From Lactobacillus sp. ESL0246 (GTDB lineage Bacteria; Bacillota; Bacilli; Lactobacillales; Lactobacillaceae): DNA of 64,000 nucleotides. A program made the translations under genes and the position numbers. Positions 1-7,899 of this stretch are shown here, piece by piece. Under the pieces are notes generated by a model, which searched no databases, was not told where the DNA came from, and was given only the letters and a program-made list of their open reading frames with translations. The DNA lies in assembly GCF_003692965.1 (NCBI RefSeq), contig NZ_REHC01000006.1:62001-126000 (forward strand). The letters are read 5' to 3'. How positions within the stretch are numbered: position 1 is the first letter of the stretch; every line of letters begins with the position of its first letter.

Positions 1-678
1 CTCGAAAAACGACCACAAATGGCAATTATTCCAGCAGGGACTACAAATGACTATGCGCGAGCTTTACATATTTCGCGTAACAATGTTGGGGATGCAATTA
101 AAGTAATTCTTAAGCATAAAACTCGTGAAATGGATATTGGACAAGCAACATTTGCTGGTCAAACCCAGTATTTTGTGAATATTGCAGCTTGTGGATCATT
201 AACTGAATTAACATATGGGGTACCTTCCGAAGTTAAATCGGCGTTGGGATACACGGCCTATTTAATTAAGGGTGCTGAAATGTTACCTCACTTAACTGAA
301 AATGAATTGCGACTTACCTATGATGATGGCGTTTATGAAGGGAAGTTATCAATGCTGTTATTGGGTATGACTAATTCGATTGGTGGCTTTGAACAAATCA
401 TGCCTGATGCCAAGCTAAGTGATGGTCTCTTTCAGTTAATTATTGTTAAGCCTGCTGATCCAGTTAAATTGTTACGACTGATGGCTTTAGCAATGAACGG
501 TAAGCATGTTGATGATCCAGATATTATTTACACTAAAACTCGCAGTTTAAAAATTGAACTAATTGGTAAGAGTGTTGGAGAAAAACTTCCTGTTAATCTT
601 GATGGTGAAATTAGTGATTACTGTCCAGTTACTTTTAAAAATTTACAGCAGCGGATTGAATTTTTTGTAGGTGAATAA
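1..678 (+). CDS. Diacylglycerol kinase family lipid kinase (5' end outside window)
   Basis: The gene is cut by the window edge. The frame is open from base 1 and no start is visible, so 219 to about 225 residues of the C-terminal two thirds remain. The motif GTTNDYAR near the beginning is the conserved GTxNDxAR signature of the DagK/YegS/BmrU catalytic fold. The later GGFEQIMPDAKLSDGLF segment matches the family's metal-binding and substrate region (PxAxxxDGxF). Family members phosphorylate diacylglycerol at the inner membrane face to recycle lipid from lipoteichoic acid synthesis. It ends just before a rho-independent terminator. Other YegS-type lipid kinases cannot be excluded because the N-terminus is missing. 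Confidence 0.88.
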   Translation, partial: LEKRPQMAIIPAGTTNDYARALHISRNNVGDAIKVILKHKTREMDIGQATFAGQTQYFVNIAACGSLTELTYGVPSEVKSALGYTAYLIKGAEMLPHLTENELRLTYDDGVYEGKLSMLLLGMTNSIGGFEQIMPDAKLSDGLFQLIIVKPADPVKLLRLMALAMNGKHVDDPDIIYTKTRSLKIELIGKSVGEKLPVNLDGEISDYCPVTFKNLQQRIEFFVGE

Positions 679-728
679 AATATAATAATCATTCTGCATT
701 GAGCTTAAAATTCTAACATTATTTTATA

Positions 729-763
729 AGGCCTGACCCTAACATTTTGGGGTCAAGCCTTTT
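729..763 (+). terminator. Rho-independent terminator after the lipid kinase gene
   Basis: An 11-bp stem with one mismatch (AGGCCTGACCC paired with GGGTCAAGCCT), a loop of about nine bases and a short T-run lie 50 bp past the stop. Confidence 0.8.
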
Positions 764-910
764 AGTTATCTCTTAATTAAAACTATATACACTAATAGCA
801 TTAACTAGATATTTTTAAATTTATATTTTTAAAAAACTTACGAACTTTTTTTATTTTTGATAAGATAAACGAGTTGCTCTTTGGGGCACAAAAAGTGAGA
901 GGAGTTTTTT

Positions 911-2323
911 ATGAATAATAATCAAGCAAGGATTCAAGTTAAACGTCCGTGGTTGGCGATGATGAGTATGATGATCGGAGCTTTTGTTGGCATGCTATCA
1001 GAAACTTCATTAAATATTGCACTACCGCAATTAATGAAGGCATTTCACATAAATTCAGGTGCCATTCAATGGCTTGTCACTGGCTACATGCTGGTAATAG
1101 GGGTCATTTTACCATTTTCGAGTTTGTTGACTAAATGGTTTTCTACACGGCAACTAGTTATTATTGGACTGCTTAACTTCATCGTTGGAGCAATTGTTGC
1201 AGCGATTGCGCCTAATTTTACCATTCTTTTAATTGGTAGAATGATCCAGGGACTTGGAACAGGGCTTATCTTGCCATTAATGTTCACGGTAGCTATGCTG
1301 ATTTTTCCACCATATAAAATGGGAACAGCTATGGGGATTTGTGCATTAGTTATTATGCTGGCACCAGCAATTGGACCGACTGTTACTGGTATCATTCTAG
1401 GGAAACTGACATGGAATTGGATTTTCTGGTTCTTTATCCCTTTCTTAGTAATTGCTTTAATTTGTGCAATTGTAGGGCTTCCTAATACTGGTAAAATTAC
1501 TAGACCCAAAGTCGATATCCTATCACTTTTAGAGTCAGTTGTTGGTTTTGCAAGTTTGGTAATGGGAGTTAGCTTTGCTTCGGATTTGGGTTGGTCTTCA
1601 CCAACTGTTTTGTTAATCTTGGCTGTTGCTATTGTGGTTTTGATTTTATATGCATATCGCCAACTACGTTTAGAGCAGCCAATTATTAATCTTCATGTTT
1701 TCAAAAAATTAGCCTTTATGCAGGGTGCAATCTGTGTCATGTTAGACTTTGCAATTATTTTATCAGCGATGTATTTGTTGCCGCAATATTTGCAAAAAGG
1801 ACTATTACTTCCAGTTGCTTTAACAGGAATTATTATGTTACCAGGTGGTATTATTAACGCAGCAGTTTCTGCTTTTGCTGGCCGTTTATACGACTCTATG
1901 GGTGCGAAAAAACCTGCTATAGCAGGTTTTGCAATTGCTATTATTGGTATTTTAATGCTGATCTTTTCTAATAATACTTCATCGATTATTTATGTTGTAT
2001 TTGCTCATATTATTTTGATGATTGGTTGTCCTTTAGCGATGTCACCGTCACAAACGCATGCTTTAAATGTTTTACAAGGAGCTGAATCGGCGGATGGCAG
2101 TACTATCTTAAATACTTTGCAACAAATTATTGGTGCTGTGGCTACTGCACTTACGACTAGTTTTCTAAGTCTTGGACAAAGTGCTTATCAAGGTTTTAAT
2201 AAAGCAGCACAATTCACAAATGGTGTGCATTATGGATTATATTTCACTTTGGCTTTAGCAGTTATCGGTTTAATTACTGCATTTACGTTAAAAAGTGAGC
2301 AGCGTTCGACTGATATAAATTAA
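911..2323 (+). CDS. MFS drug exporter, DHA2 (EmrB/QacA) family
   Basis: A 470-residue, very hydrophobic protein with about 14 predicted membrane spans, the usual size of the DHA2 14-TM family. Family signatures are visible: the GRMIQGLGTGLILPL stretch around residues 109-123 (motif B region) and APAIGPTVTGIIL around residues 151-163 (antiporter motif C). Proton-driven efflux of hydrophobic compounds at the cytoplasmic membrane is the expected role. Closest familiar types are LmrB/EmrB-like exporters; the substrate cannot be read from sequence. A GAGAGGAG ribosome-binding site sits eight bases before the ATG. The gene is monocistronic, with terminators on both sides. No adjacent TetR/MarR regulator is present. 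Confidence 0.9.
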   Translation: MNNNQARIQVKRPWLAMMSMMIGAFVGMLSETSLNIALPQLMKAFHINSGAIQWLVTGYMLVIGVILPFSSLLTKWFSTRQLVIIGLLNFIVGAIVAAIAPNFTILLIGRMIQGLGTGLILPLMFTVAMLIFPPYKMGTAMGICALVIMLAPAIGPTVTGIILGKLTWNWIFWFFIPFLVIALICAIVGLPNTGKITRPKVDILSLLESVVGFASLVMGVSFASDLGWSSPTVLLILAVAIVVLILYAYRQLRLEQPIINLHVFKKLAFMQGAICVMLDFAIILSAMYLLPQYLQKGLLLPVALTGIIMLPGGIINAAVSAFAGRLYDSMGAKKPAIAGFAIAIIGILMLIFSNNTSSIIYVVFAHIILMIGCPLAMSPSQTHALNVLQGAESADGSTILNTLQQIIGAVATALTTSFLSLGQSAYQGFNKAAQFTNGVHYGLYFTLALAVIGLITAFTLKSEQRSTDIN

Positions 2324-2348
2324 GTATAGAACAGTTAACTTTTTAAAT

Positions 2349-2388
2349 AAGGATTAACCCCGACTTGATATCGTGGTTAATCCTTTTT
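2349..2388 (+). terminator. Rho-independent terminator after the MFS gene
   Basis: Stem AGGATTAACC paired with GGTTAATCCT, a loop of about 14 bases, then seven Ts; a strong terminator 25 bp after the stop codon. Confidence 0.9.
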
Positions 2389-2390
2389 TT

Positions 2391-2780
2391 GCCTTGTTTA
2401 AGATCGTAATTTATTTTTAGATATTTTTTAGAACTATAAAATATCTTTAGATTCAAAGAGATATCTAAAATTGGTCTAGCTTATTTAACGTTTTATTTGA
2501 CCACAGATAATTTTGCTTTCTAGCTTCAAAAAATGACCAGTACCAGATCGTGGCTTAATTACGGGACAACTGGTAAGATACATATTTTTATGGAAATTAA
2601 GTCAAACAGACACAAATCATAATTTTTAACAAATTGCTTTTAGAAATTCTAAATTTCGTATTAAAAAATGCTCTAAAAATAGCTAATACAGCTTATACCA
2701 AAGATAATTACACATCTGAATAATGCTTATTACTATATGAAAATAATAATGGTAGTACAGTAACTATTAGCACTGGTAAT
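2391..2780. other. Gene-free AT-rich stretch, possible decayed coding sequence
   Basis: No open frame with a start and ribosome-binding site is visible. Near 2680-2785 one forward frame reads as plausible protein (KIANTAYTKDNYTSE, a stop, then NNNGSTVTISTG), which may be the relic of a secreted-protein gene. This is weak and rests on composition only. Confidence 0.3.
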
Positions 2781-2810
2781 AAAAACCCCGAAGTTGTCCT
2801 AACTTCGGGG
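2781..2810 (-). terminator. Terminator of the acylase gene
   Basis: A perfect 10-bp stem (CCCCGAAGTT paired with AACTTCGGGG) with a 5-base loop. On the minus strand it is followed by five Us. It lies directly downstream of the minus-strand acylase gene. Confidence 0.9.
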
Positions 2811-2838
2811 TTCATATCATTGATAAGTATTTTTTTAT

Positions 2839-3849
2839 TTAGTTCATGTATTCAATATCTTCTGTTGGGTTAACCTTAAATTCATGATATTCAGTTTCTT
2901 GTTCCAGTTCTGGCGTTAATTTCACACATCTGATCCGTTGATTACCATATGTTGAGTAATAATAACTTCTGGTTTCGGCGCACATATAAGCTGAATAGCA
3001 AGTATAGTCGAACGTGTCTTCTGGTGTTACCACGATTCCACGCGGGATGCTGACTGATTCCAAAATATGGTGTGCTAGACTAACTCCGGCAAGCTCATCT
3101 TTAGGTTGTTCAGCATTGTTTTTCATAAACGCAGTTCTAATAAAACGTGATGTTGGAGTGAAGTCACCCGGTAAGCCAAAAGTACCAGAACCTTGACTAA
3201 AAGGCTTCAGTGTTTTGCCTAAAAACTTAATATCTTTATGTTGATTGGTCGTAACGGAAAGGTAATTGCGCAAATTGGTTTCATGCCAATGATAGTCAGG
3301 ACTATTTGTCATAACGCCAATAGAATCCTTTATTACATGAATACCATCGGTTTGAGTTTCAATAATTATACTAGCGCCCGTTTCGTCTGAAAAGATATAG
3401 TGTAAAGGTGGAATAACTTTTAGTGCGGGACTTGCTTCATTGACTATGACCATTTTTTTAGTAAATAGGTCTTCAATATCATTTAGTGAATCGGCTTGTG
3501 ACAAGACTGCAGAAATCACTTTGTCAGGTGAGACAGCCCAAGCATTGTTTGTAGCTTTATCAGCATAACTAGCATATCCAGGAAAGTATAAAACGGCTCC
3601 CATTAAGCCAGCATCATTAATCCCATCGCAGGTAACGGGCGCATCGTCAATATCACGTTGAATACTGCCCATACCGATAAATGAGTGCTTGCTGGTGATT
3701 TCTTGTTTGGAATCATAGGAAATAGCGAACGTTTTGTTTTTTGGTACAAAAACGACTTGCTCTGCCATTTCCATCATAAAATCCATTGTCCGAGACAAAA
3801 AGTGTTTTTTGTCTTTAGTTTCCATTGTGAAACTGCTGCAACCGATCAT
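2839..3849 (-). CDS. Penicillin V acylase / bile salt hydrolase family Ntn-hydrolase
   Basis: A 336-residue protein, the usual length of the linear-amide C-N hydrolase (choloylglycine hydrolase) family. It begins MIGCSSF. In this family the residues before Cys are removed so that Cys becomes the N-terminal nucleophile; a three-residue MxG leader is typical of Bacillus-type penicillin V acylases, whereas classic lactobacillary bile salt hydrolases start MCT. Further family motifs are SRTMDF (Arg and Asp of the active site), GVMTNSPDYHWHETNLRNY and GLPGDFTPTSRFIR. It cleaves amide bonds of penicillin V, conjugated bile acids or acyl-homoserine-lactone-like substrates; the sequence favours the acylase branch but the substrate is inferred. 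GGAGG precedes the ATG at 3849. The gene is monocistronic. Confidence 0.88.
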   Translation of the reverse strand: MIGCSSFTMETKDKKHFLSRTMDFMMEMAEQVVFVPKNKTFAISYDSKQEITSKHSFIGMGSIQRDIDDAPVTCDGINDAGLMGAVLYFPGYASYADKATNNAWAVSPDKVISAVLSQADSLNDIEDLFTKKMVIVNEASPALKVIPPLHYIFSDETGASIIIETQTDGIHVIKDSIGVMTNSPDYHWHETNLRNYLSVTTNQHKDIKFLGKTLKPFSQGSGTFGLPGDFTPTSRFIRTAFMKNNAEQPKDELAGVSLAHHILESVSIPRGIVVTPEDTFDYTCYSAYMCAETRSYYYSTYGNQRIRCVKLTPELEQETEYHEFKVNPTEDIEYMN

Positions 3850-4092
3850 GTCATAACCTCCATTTATTTTATTGATAAATTATATTATAAAAAGTATAGG
3901 AGCATTTAAGCAGTAATTCAAGTCTTTTAGGCTTAAATATTAAATTAAAGTGAGATTTGTTCATTAAAAACAATAGCCGTTATTTGCTATATAAGTAAAC
4001 GGTAGTGATAAATAACGGAAGAACATTTATTAAAGAAGCATTATTTTTAGTCATATCATAATTATCAGTTATTTTTGATTTAGAATTACTCA
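3850..4092. other. Intergenic region between two minus-strand genes
   Basis: AT-rich DNA holding the ribosome-binding site (GGAGG) and presumably the promoter of the acylase gene. No further gene, repeat or convincing promoter hexamers were recognised. Confidence 0.5.
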
Positions 4093-4144
4093 AAATAAAA
4101 AAGTTTCAACATACCAGATTTTAAACCCGATTATGTTGAAACTT
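4093..4144 (-). terminator. Terminator of the Bax-inhibitor-1 gene
   Basis: A perfect 12-bp stem (AAGTTTCAACAT paired with ATGTTGAAACTT) with a 20-base loop. On the minus strand it is followed by TTTTATTTTG. Confidence 0.85.
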
Positions 4145-4158
4145 AGCAAAAAATTTGA

Positions 4159-4869
4159 TTAGTTACGACTGTTGCCGCTGCCACCAAAAATTTCAAGTAA
4201 GAACATAAAGATATTAACGAAATCAAGATAGAGTTGTAAGGCACCAAGAACGGCTAAACCATTAGGAGATAATTGGTCACCGTAATTATTGTAAATAATC
4301 TTCATCTTATTGGCATCACTTGCAATCAAGCCGGTGAAGATGATAACCCCAATAAATGAAAAAATATAAGTAACGGCTGGGTTATGCAAAAACATGTTAA
4401 CAATCCAAGCCACTAAAAAGCCAATTAAGGCAGCACTTAAATAGGAATCCCAATTGGCTAAATCTCTTTTCGTAAAGGTGCCAAACATCGCCATGGTAAT
4501 AAAAACAGCGGCTGCTGAGATAAAGGCGGTTGTAATTTGGGTTCCGGTATAAAAACCAGCAATTAAAGCAAATTCGAAGCCATAAATGGCTGCCAGCACG
4601 ATCAGCATTGCTAAGCTGGTAGATGGACGACGATTGGCGTTAAAGCTAATTCCCATGGAGAGACCAAGAGGTACTAATAAAATAAACCAGATCATAGCAG
4701 CAGGAATATTAGCTACTGCTGTTCGAAAAACGGTCATAGTCAGATAGGCAGCAAGAGCCGAGATTAATACAGCACCACCCATCAAGGCGTACATTTTGGT
4801 CAGAAAACTATTGGTTTCGGAGATAGTATGAATTTGGTGGCGATTTGAATTACTTTCAAAATTATTCAT
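4159..4869 (-). CDS. Bax inhibitor-1 / YccA family membrane protein
   Basis: A 236-residue polytopic membrane protein with about seven hydrophobic segments and a polar N-terminal tail, as in bacterial BI-1 (YetJ/YccA) proteins. The C-terminal part (LGALQLYLDFVNIFMFLLEIFGG) carries the family's hallmark: YLDFVN followed by a final helix with acidic residues. Family members are calcium-leak channels or modulators of membrane protease FtsH; the role here is unproven. I chose the start MNNFES rather than an upstream ATG 45 bp earlier, because AGAAAGG lies at the right distance from it. Monocistronic, with a strong terminator. Confidence 0.88.
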   Translation of the reverse strand: MNNFESNSNRHQIHTISETNSFLTKMYALMGGAVLISALAAYLTMTVFRTAVANIPAAMIWFILLVPLGLSMGISFNANRRPSTSLAMLIVLAAIYGFEFALIAGFYTGTQITTAFISAAAVFITMAMFGTFTKRDLANWDSYLSAALIGFLVAWIVNMFLHNPAVTYIFSFIGVIIFTGLIASDANKMKIIYNNYGDQLSPNGLAVLGALQLYLDFVNIFMFLLEIFGGSGNSRN

Positions 4870-4984
4870 AAAAAACGACCTTTCTATTGGAATATTTAGT
4901 AATAAAAATAGCACATATGAGTAGATTAGTGAAGATAAATTGCTGAAGTTAAATCAATATTAAGAAGAGCGCTACTAATTACTT

Positions 4985-5011
4985 TTGACGTATTTTTTAG
5001 TAGAATAAAAT
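4985..5011 (+). promoter_or_regulatory. Candidate sigma-A promoter of the rRNA methyltransferase gene
   Basis: TTGACG (-35) and TAAAAT (-10) with a rather short 15-base spacer (17 bases if AAATAG is used as -10), about 35 bp before the start codon. Confidence 0.45.
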
Positions 5012-5043
5012 AGTTAACTAATGTTTGTAAAAAAGGACAAAAA

Positions 5044-6402
5044 ATGGAAAAAAATCAAATTATCAACTTAGAAATTACTGACTTATCTTATGAAGCAATG
5101 GGCGTAGCTCATTATGAGGGCATGACTGTCTTTGTGACTAATGCACTACCTGGTGAAGTGATTAGTGCCAAAATTTTAAAGGTTAAGAAGACCTTTGCTT
5201 TTGCTAAAATTGAAAGAATTATCAAAGAAAGTCCCGATCGGGTCAAAATTAAACTCAATGAGTGGGTGCAAACTGGGCTAGCATCTTTAGCACATATTAA
5301 ATATAATAAGCAACTTGAATTTAAACGTAATCAAGTGGTTAATTTATTGAAAAAAGCTCATCTTGATGACATTGAAGTAGGAGCAACTTTGCCAAGTCCA
5401 GAAGAAACTGGTTACCGCAACAAAGCTCAAGTCCCAGTGCGTGAAATTAATGGACAGTTAGAAATTGGCTTTTTTAGAAGACATTCACACGAATTAATTC
5501 CGCTAACTAATTTCTTTACGACTGATCCCGAAATTGACCGGGTTTTAGTAGCTGTGCGTGATATTTTACGGCAATCCCGCGTTCCGGCTTATGATGAAAT
5601 CCATAATCAAGGTGAAATCCGTTATTTAGATGTTCGTCGCAGTAAAGCGACAGGTGAAATAATGGTCATTTTGGTATGTTTACATAAAGATTTCCAACAA
5701 TTGCCTAAAATAGCTGCAGAAATTAAACAGATTAAAGGTGTTACTAGTTTAGTTCTGAATTATAACCCGAAAAAAACTAATGTGATTTTGGGTAAAGTAG
5801 ATTACCTGATTTTTGGTAAGCCGCAAATTACTGACCAGATTGGTGACGTCAAATTTAGAATTTCGCCAGAAAGTTTCTTCCAAATTAATTCACTCCAAAC
5901 GCCGCGTCTTTATGATTTAGCAATTGAAAAAGCTAAGCTTCAGCCAGAAGATGCTGTTGTTGATGCCTATTCTGGGATTGGTACGATCGGATTAACTGTT
6001 GCTAAGCATGTGGAATCTGTTCGCGGTATTGAAAGTGTCAAAGATGCAGTTAAAGATGCAAATAATAACGCTGAATTGAATCAGATTACAAATGCTAAAT
6101 ATGTGACCGGTAAAGCCGAAGAAGTAATGCCGAAATGGGCTAATAAGGGGATGAAGACTGATGTTATTTTCGTTGACCCCCCAAGAAAAGGCTTAACCCC
6201 AGAATTTATTAAAGCCGCCGTTAAGACTAATCCCAAGAAGATTGTTTATATTTCGTGCAATCCAGCAACCCTAGTGCGTGATCTGCAAGAATTTCAGAAG
6301 TTAGGCTATACTTTTGACCAGATTGATCCTGTCGATATGTTCCCGCAAACACCTCATGTTGAAGCAGTGACGGTGTTAGAACGCATAGAAAAAGCGCGCT
6401 AG
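5044..6402 (+). CDS. rlmD: 23S rRNA (uracil-5-)-methyltransferase, RlmD/RlmCD (RumA) family
   Basis: A 452-residue S-adenosylmethionine-dependent m5U methyltransferase. Order of domains: an N-terminal TRAM domain (about residues 4-60), a central region, and a Rossmann methyltransferase domain with the SAM-binding stretch DAYSGIGTIGL, the DPPRKGL motif and YISCNPATLVRDL. Cys405 in the last motif is the expected nucleophile, and the near-terminal PQTPHVEAVTVLE is also family-typical. The [4Fe-4S] cysteine cluster found in Escherichia coli RlmD is absent; the corresponding region (NEWVQTGLASLAHI) has none of those Cys residues, which is common in Firmicutes. A second paralogue is encoded near 58-59.4 kb. 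The ATG is preceded by AAAAAGGAC. A terminator follows, and it is repeated 11 kb downstream. Confidence 0.9.
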   Translation: MEKNQIINLEITDLSYEAMGVAHYEGMTVFVTNALPGEVISAKILKVKKTFAFAKIERIIKESPDRVKIKLNEWVQTGLASLAHIKYNKQLEFKRNQVVNLLKKAHLDDIEVGATLPSPEETGYRNKAQVPVREINGQLEIGFFRRHSHELIPLTNFFTTDPEIDRVLVAVRDILRQSRVPAYDEIHNQGEIRYLDVRRSKATGEIMVILVCLHKDFQQLPKIAAEIKQIKGVTSLVLNYNPKKTNVILGKVDYLIFGKPQITDQIGDVKFRISPESFFQINSLQTPRLYDLAIEKAKLQPEDAVVDAYSGIGTIGLTVAKHVESVRGIESVKDAVKDANNNAELNQITNAKYVTGKAEEVMPKWANKGMKTDVIFVDPPRKGLTPEFIKAAVKTNPKKIVYISCNPATLVRDLQEFQKLGYTFDQIDPVDMFPQTPHVEAVTVLERIEKAR

Positions 6403-6412
6403 TATTTATAAA

Positions 6413-6465
6413 TGATTAAAGTGTACTAATTTTGATAATTGGAATTAGTACATTTTTTTGTTTTA
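6413..6465 (+). terminator. Terminator of rlmD; left copy of an island-flanking repeat
   Basis: GTGTACTAATT paired with AATTAGTACAT, then a T-run. A near-copy, with the same flanks (TGATTAAAGTGTACTAATT before, TTTTGTTTTA after) and a different loop, lies at 17392-17449, immediately after the restriction island. Confidence 0.88.
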
Positions 6466-6644
6466 GATTGACAGTGGGTTCAGCCACTGACCATTAATTA
6501 TTGGATAAGATATTTTGGGACTTGGGATGAAATTTTATTAGCACAGAAAAAGCAAGGATAAGGCCAGATTGTTTTCTCTTTCTTGGTATTTAATACAAAT
6601 TCTGATAAATTTTTGTAAGAAGTAAAACGTAAACCAGGAGCGAT
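6466..6644. other. Leader region of the antitoxin gene
   Basis: Contains a short perfect hairpin (CAGTGG, six bases, CCACTG, near 6472-6489) and the AGGAG ribosome-binding site of the next gene. No ORF was recognised. Confidence 0.4.
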
Positions 6645-6914
6645 ATGATGGATAATACAATTACGGGCAAAATGTCACAAAAGGGTCAAGTTGTAATCCC
6701 TGCTACAATCAGAAAAGCCTTAGGCTTAACTAAGGGCACAGAATTATCTTTCGAGGTCAAGGGTGACGAAATCACAATTAAAAAATTACCGACCGCTTTA
6801 GATTGGGCTAATTTGGTAAAACCAATTCCGGTTGAAGATGTCGAAATTGATGAGGACGGTAGCTACGATTCCAAGAAGTCCCCAGAATTTCACGATTGGA
6901 TGGTTAACGGTTAA
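6645..6914 (+). CDS. AbrB/MazE-type antitoxin
   Basis: An 89-residue protein with an N-terminal SpoVT/AbrB swapped-hairpin domain (about residues 6-50: GKMSQKGQVVIPATIRKALG, then GTELSFEV). This is the DNA-binding fold of MazE and PemI antitoxins. The acidic C-terminal tail is the part that would neutralise a MazF/PemK toxin. Two ATGs stand side by side; the second (6648) is better spaced from AGGAG. The antitoxin stop overlaps the ATG of a MazF-like gene, the classical coupled arrangement, but that toxin gene is broken, so the antitoxin looks orphaned. Confidence 0.82.
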   Translation: MMDNTITGKMSQKGQVVIPATIRKALGLTKGTELSFEVKGDEITIKKLPTALDWANLVKPIPVEDVEIDEDGSYDSKKSPEFHDWMVNG

Positions 6915-7229
6915 TGGAACCCATGGACATTTATATTGCCAATGTTTCCTTTGATAAAGGTACGCAAAGTCCGACCAGCTCTTGTGATTGAGGTTGGTCG
7001 AGAACAGGTAATGGTTTTTAAAGTAACCAGGCAGTATCAAAATAAGTCACCTCAATTGTACTATCCGATTAAAGACTGGCAACAGGCCGGCTTAAAGAAG
7101 CAATCATACGTTGACATTCACCGGTTGTAGCGCTTTTTTAAAAAGTGGGTCTTTAGTCAGCAACCACTTGGCAAATTAACAGCTGTTGATCGATTGGCTC
7201 TCTTTAATTTCATCAAAAATGCCAAATAA
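6914..7229 (+). pseudogene. Broken MazF/PemK-family toxin gene
   Basis: The ATG overlaps the antitoxin stop (TAATG) and opens MEPMDIYIANVSFDKGT, the normal beginning of lactobacillary MazF/PemK toxins. After about 18 codons the match jumps to another frame (KVRPALVIEVGREQVMVFK, later YPIKDWQQAGLKKQSYVDIHRL). That frame stops at TAG (7128-7130) and then continues in frame as RFFKKWVF through GKLTAVDRLALFNFIKNAK to TAA at 7227. One frameshift near 6950-6975 and one nonsense codon therefore inactivate it. A functional toxin would be a ribosome-independent endoribonuclease; here only debris remains. Confidence 0.8.
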
Positions 7230-7460
7230 AAGCAATCATCGTCTGATGAATATGGGGACCATCCACTAAAACGCCGATTATCCGGATATCGAGAGTTCCA
7301 TGTTCGTGATACTCCTCGCAGAAAGCAACCCAATGACATCAATGATGTACTAGTAATTTGGTATGTTGAACGTAATGAATTAATTGCCGTTGGAGTTCGA
7401 GTTGGGTCGCATGATCAATTGTTTTCTAATCAAAATAGTTTAAAGAAGTATCATAAATAA
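7230..7460 (+). pseudogene. N-terminally truncated YafQ/RelE-type toxin remnant
   Basis: Directly behind the MazF debris, and in the same frame, an open stretch without a start codon reads DHPLKRRLSGYREFHVRDTPRRK and then NDVLVIWYVERNELIAVGVRVGSHDQLF. This resembles the C-terminal two thirds of RelE/YafQ mRNA interferases: the L.GYRE.HV core, an Arg-rich strand and a final GSH.(D/E)LF. About 30 N-terminal residues and any start are missing. The family call is from remembered motif shape, so YafQ versus other RelE branches is uncertain. Confidence 0.6.
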
Positions 7461-7650
7461 TAAATCCTTTATAATGGAGGATTTTTTAATTCGTACCTTT
7501 TGGCAAACTGGTTGTTTAGCAGCACTGAGTATTTCATCTTCATTGCTTGACAGCAATTAACGAATAAATTGTCATCTAGCGGCTGATTATTTATCAGCTA
7601 AAAAATATGTGGATGCAAAATAAATATTCAAAAAGTGATATTTATTTTGG
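7461..7650. other. Intergenic region before the restriction operon
   Basis: Apart from the promoter at its right end nothing could be identified. It may contain further decayed toxin-antitoxin sequence. Confidence 0.4.
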
Positions 7651-7656
7651 TATAAT
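7648..7656 (+). promoter_or_regulatory. Extended -10 promoter of the XRE-hsdMSR operon
   Basis: TGGTATAAT is a perfect extended -10 element; the -35 region is poor. It lies about 45 bp before the GTG chosen for the XRE gene, and it argues against using the ATG at 7607, which is upstream of the promoter. Confidence 0.55.
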
Positions 7657-7699
7657 TATTATTGTTAAGTACCAATCTCTAGCTGATGAAAAGGGAAAA

Positions 7700-7867
7700 G
7701 TGTGGAAATTGTTAATTGATCATGGTTGGAAGAAGAAAGATCTATGTGCGAACAGCGGTATTAGTTCTGCATCAATTGCCCAATTGGGCAAAGATGGGAA
7801 TGTGACGACGGAAGTATTACTTAAGATATGTGCAGCATTAGACTGTGATATTAGTGACATTATGTAA
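7700..7867 (+). CDS. Small XRE/Cro-CI family transcriptional regulator
   Basis: About 55 residues forming one helix-turn-helix unit (WKLLIDHGWKKKDLCANSG, ISSASIAQLGKDGNVTTEVLLKICAALDCDISDIM). This is the YozG-like mini-XRE type, in which nearly the whole protein is the DNA-binding domain. The frame is open from 7607, but a start there would precede the extended -10 element. I prefer GTG at 7700, which follows AAAAGGGA and gives the usual length. It stands 32 bp before hsdM, is probably co-transcribed with it, and is a candidate regulator of the restriction operon. Confidence 0.75.
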   Translation: MWKLLIDHGWKKKDLCANSGISSASIAQLGKDGNVTTEVLLKICAALDCDISDIM

Positions 7868-7899
7868 ATAGTAAAAAAATAGAGGCAGTAATAAAGTAA

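Noticed and set aside
19-678. ATG at position 19 as true start of the lipid kinase
   Set aside because: The frame is open to base 1 and the conserved GTxNDxAR motif is too close to that ATG; the real start lies outside the window.
7607-7699. Longer N-terminus for the small XRE protein from ATG 7607
   Set aside because: It would place the start codon upstream of the extended -10 element and gives an N-terminus unlike the family.
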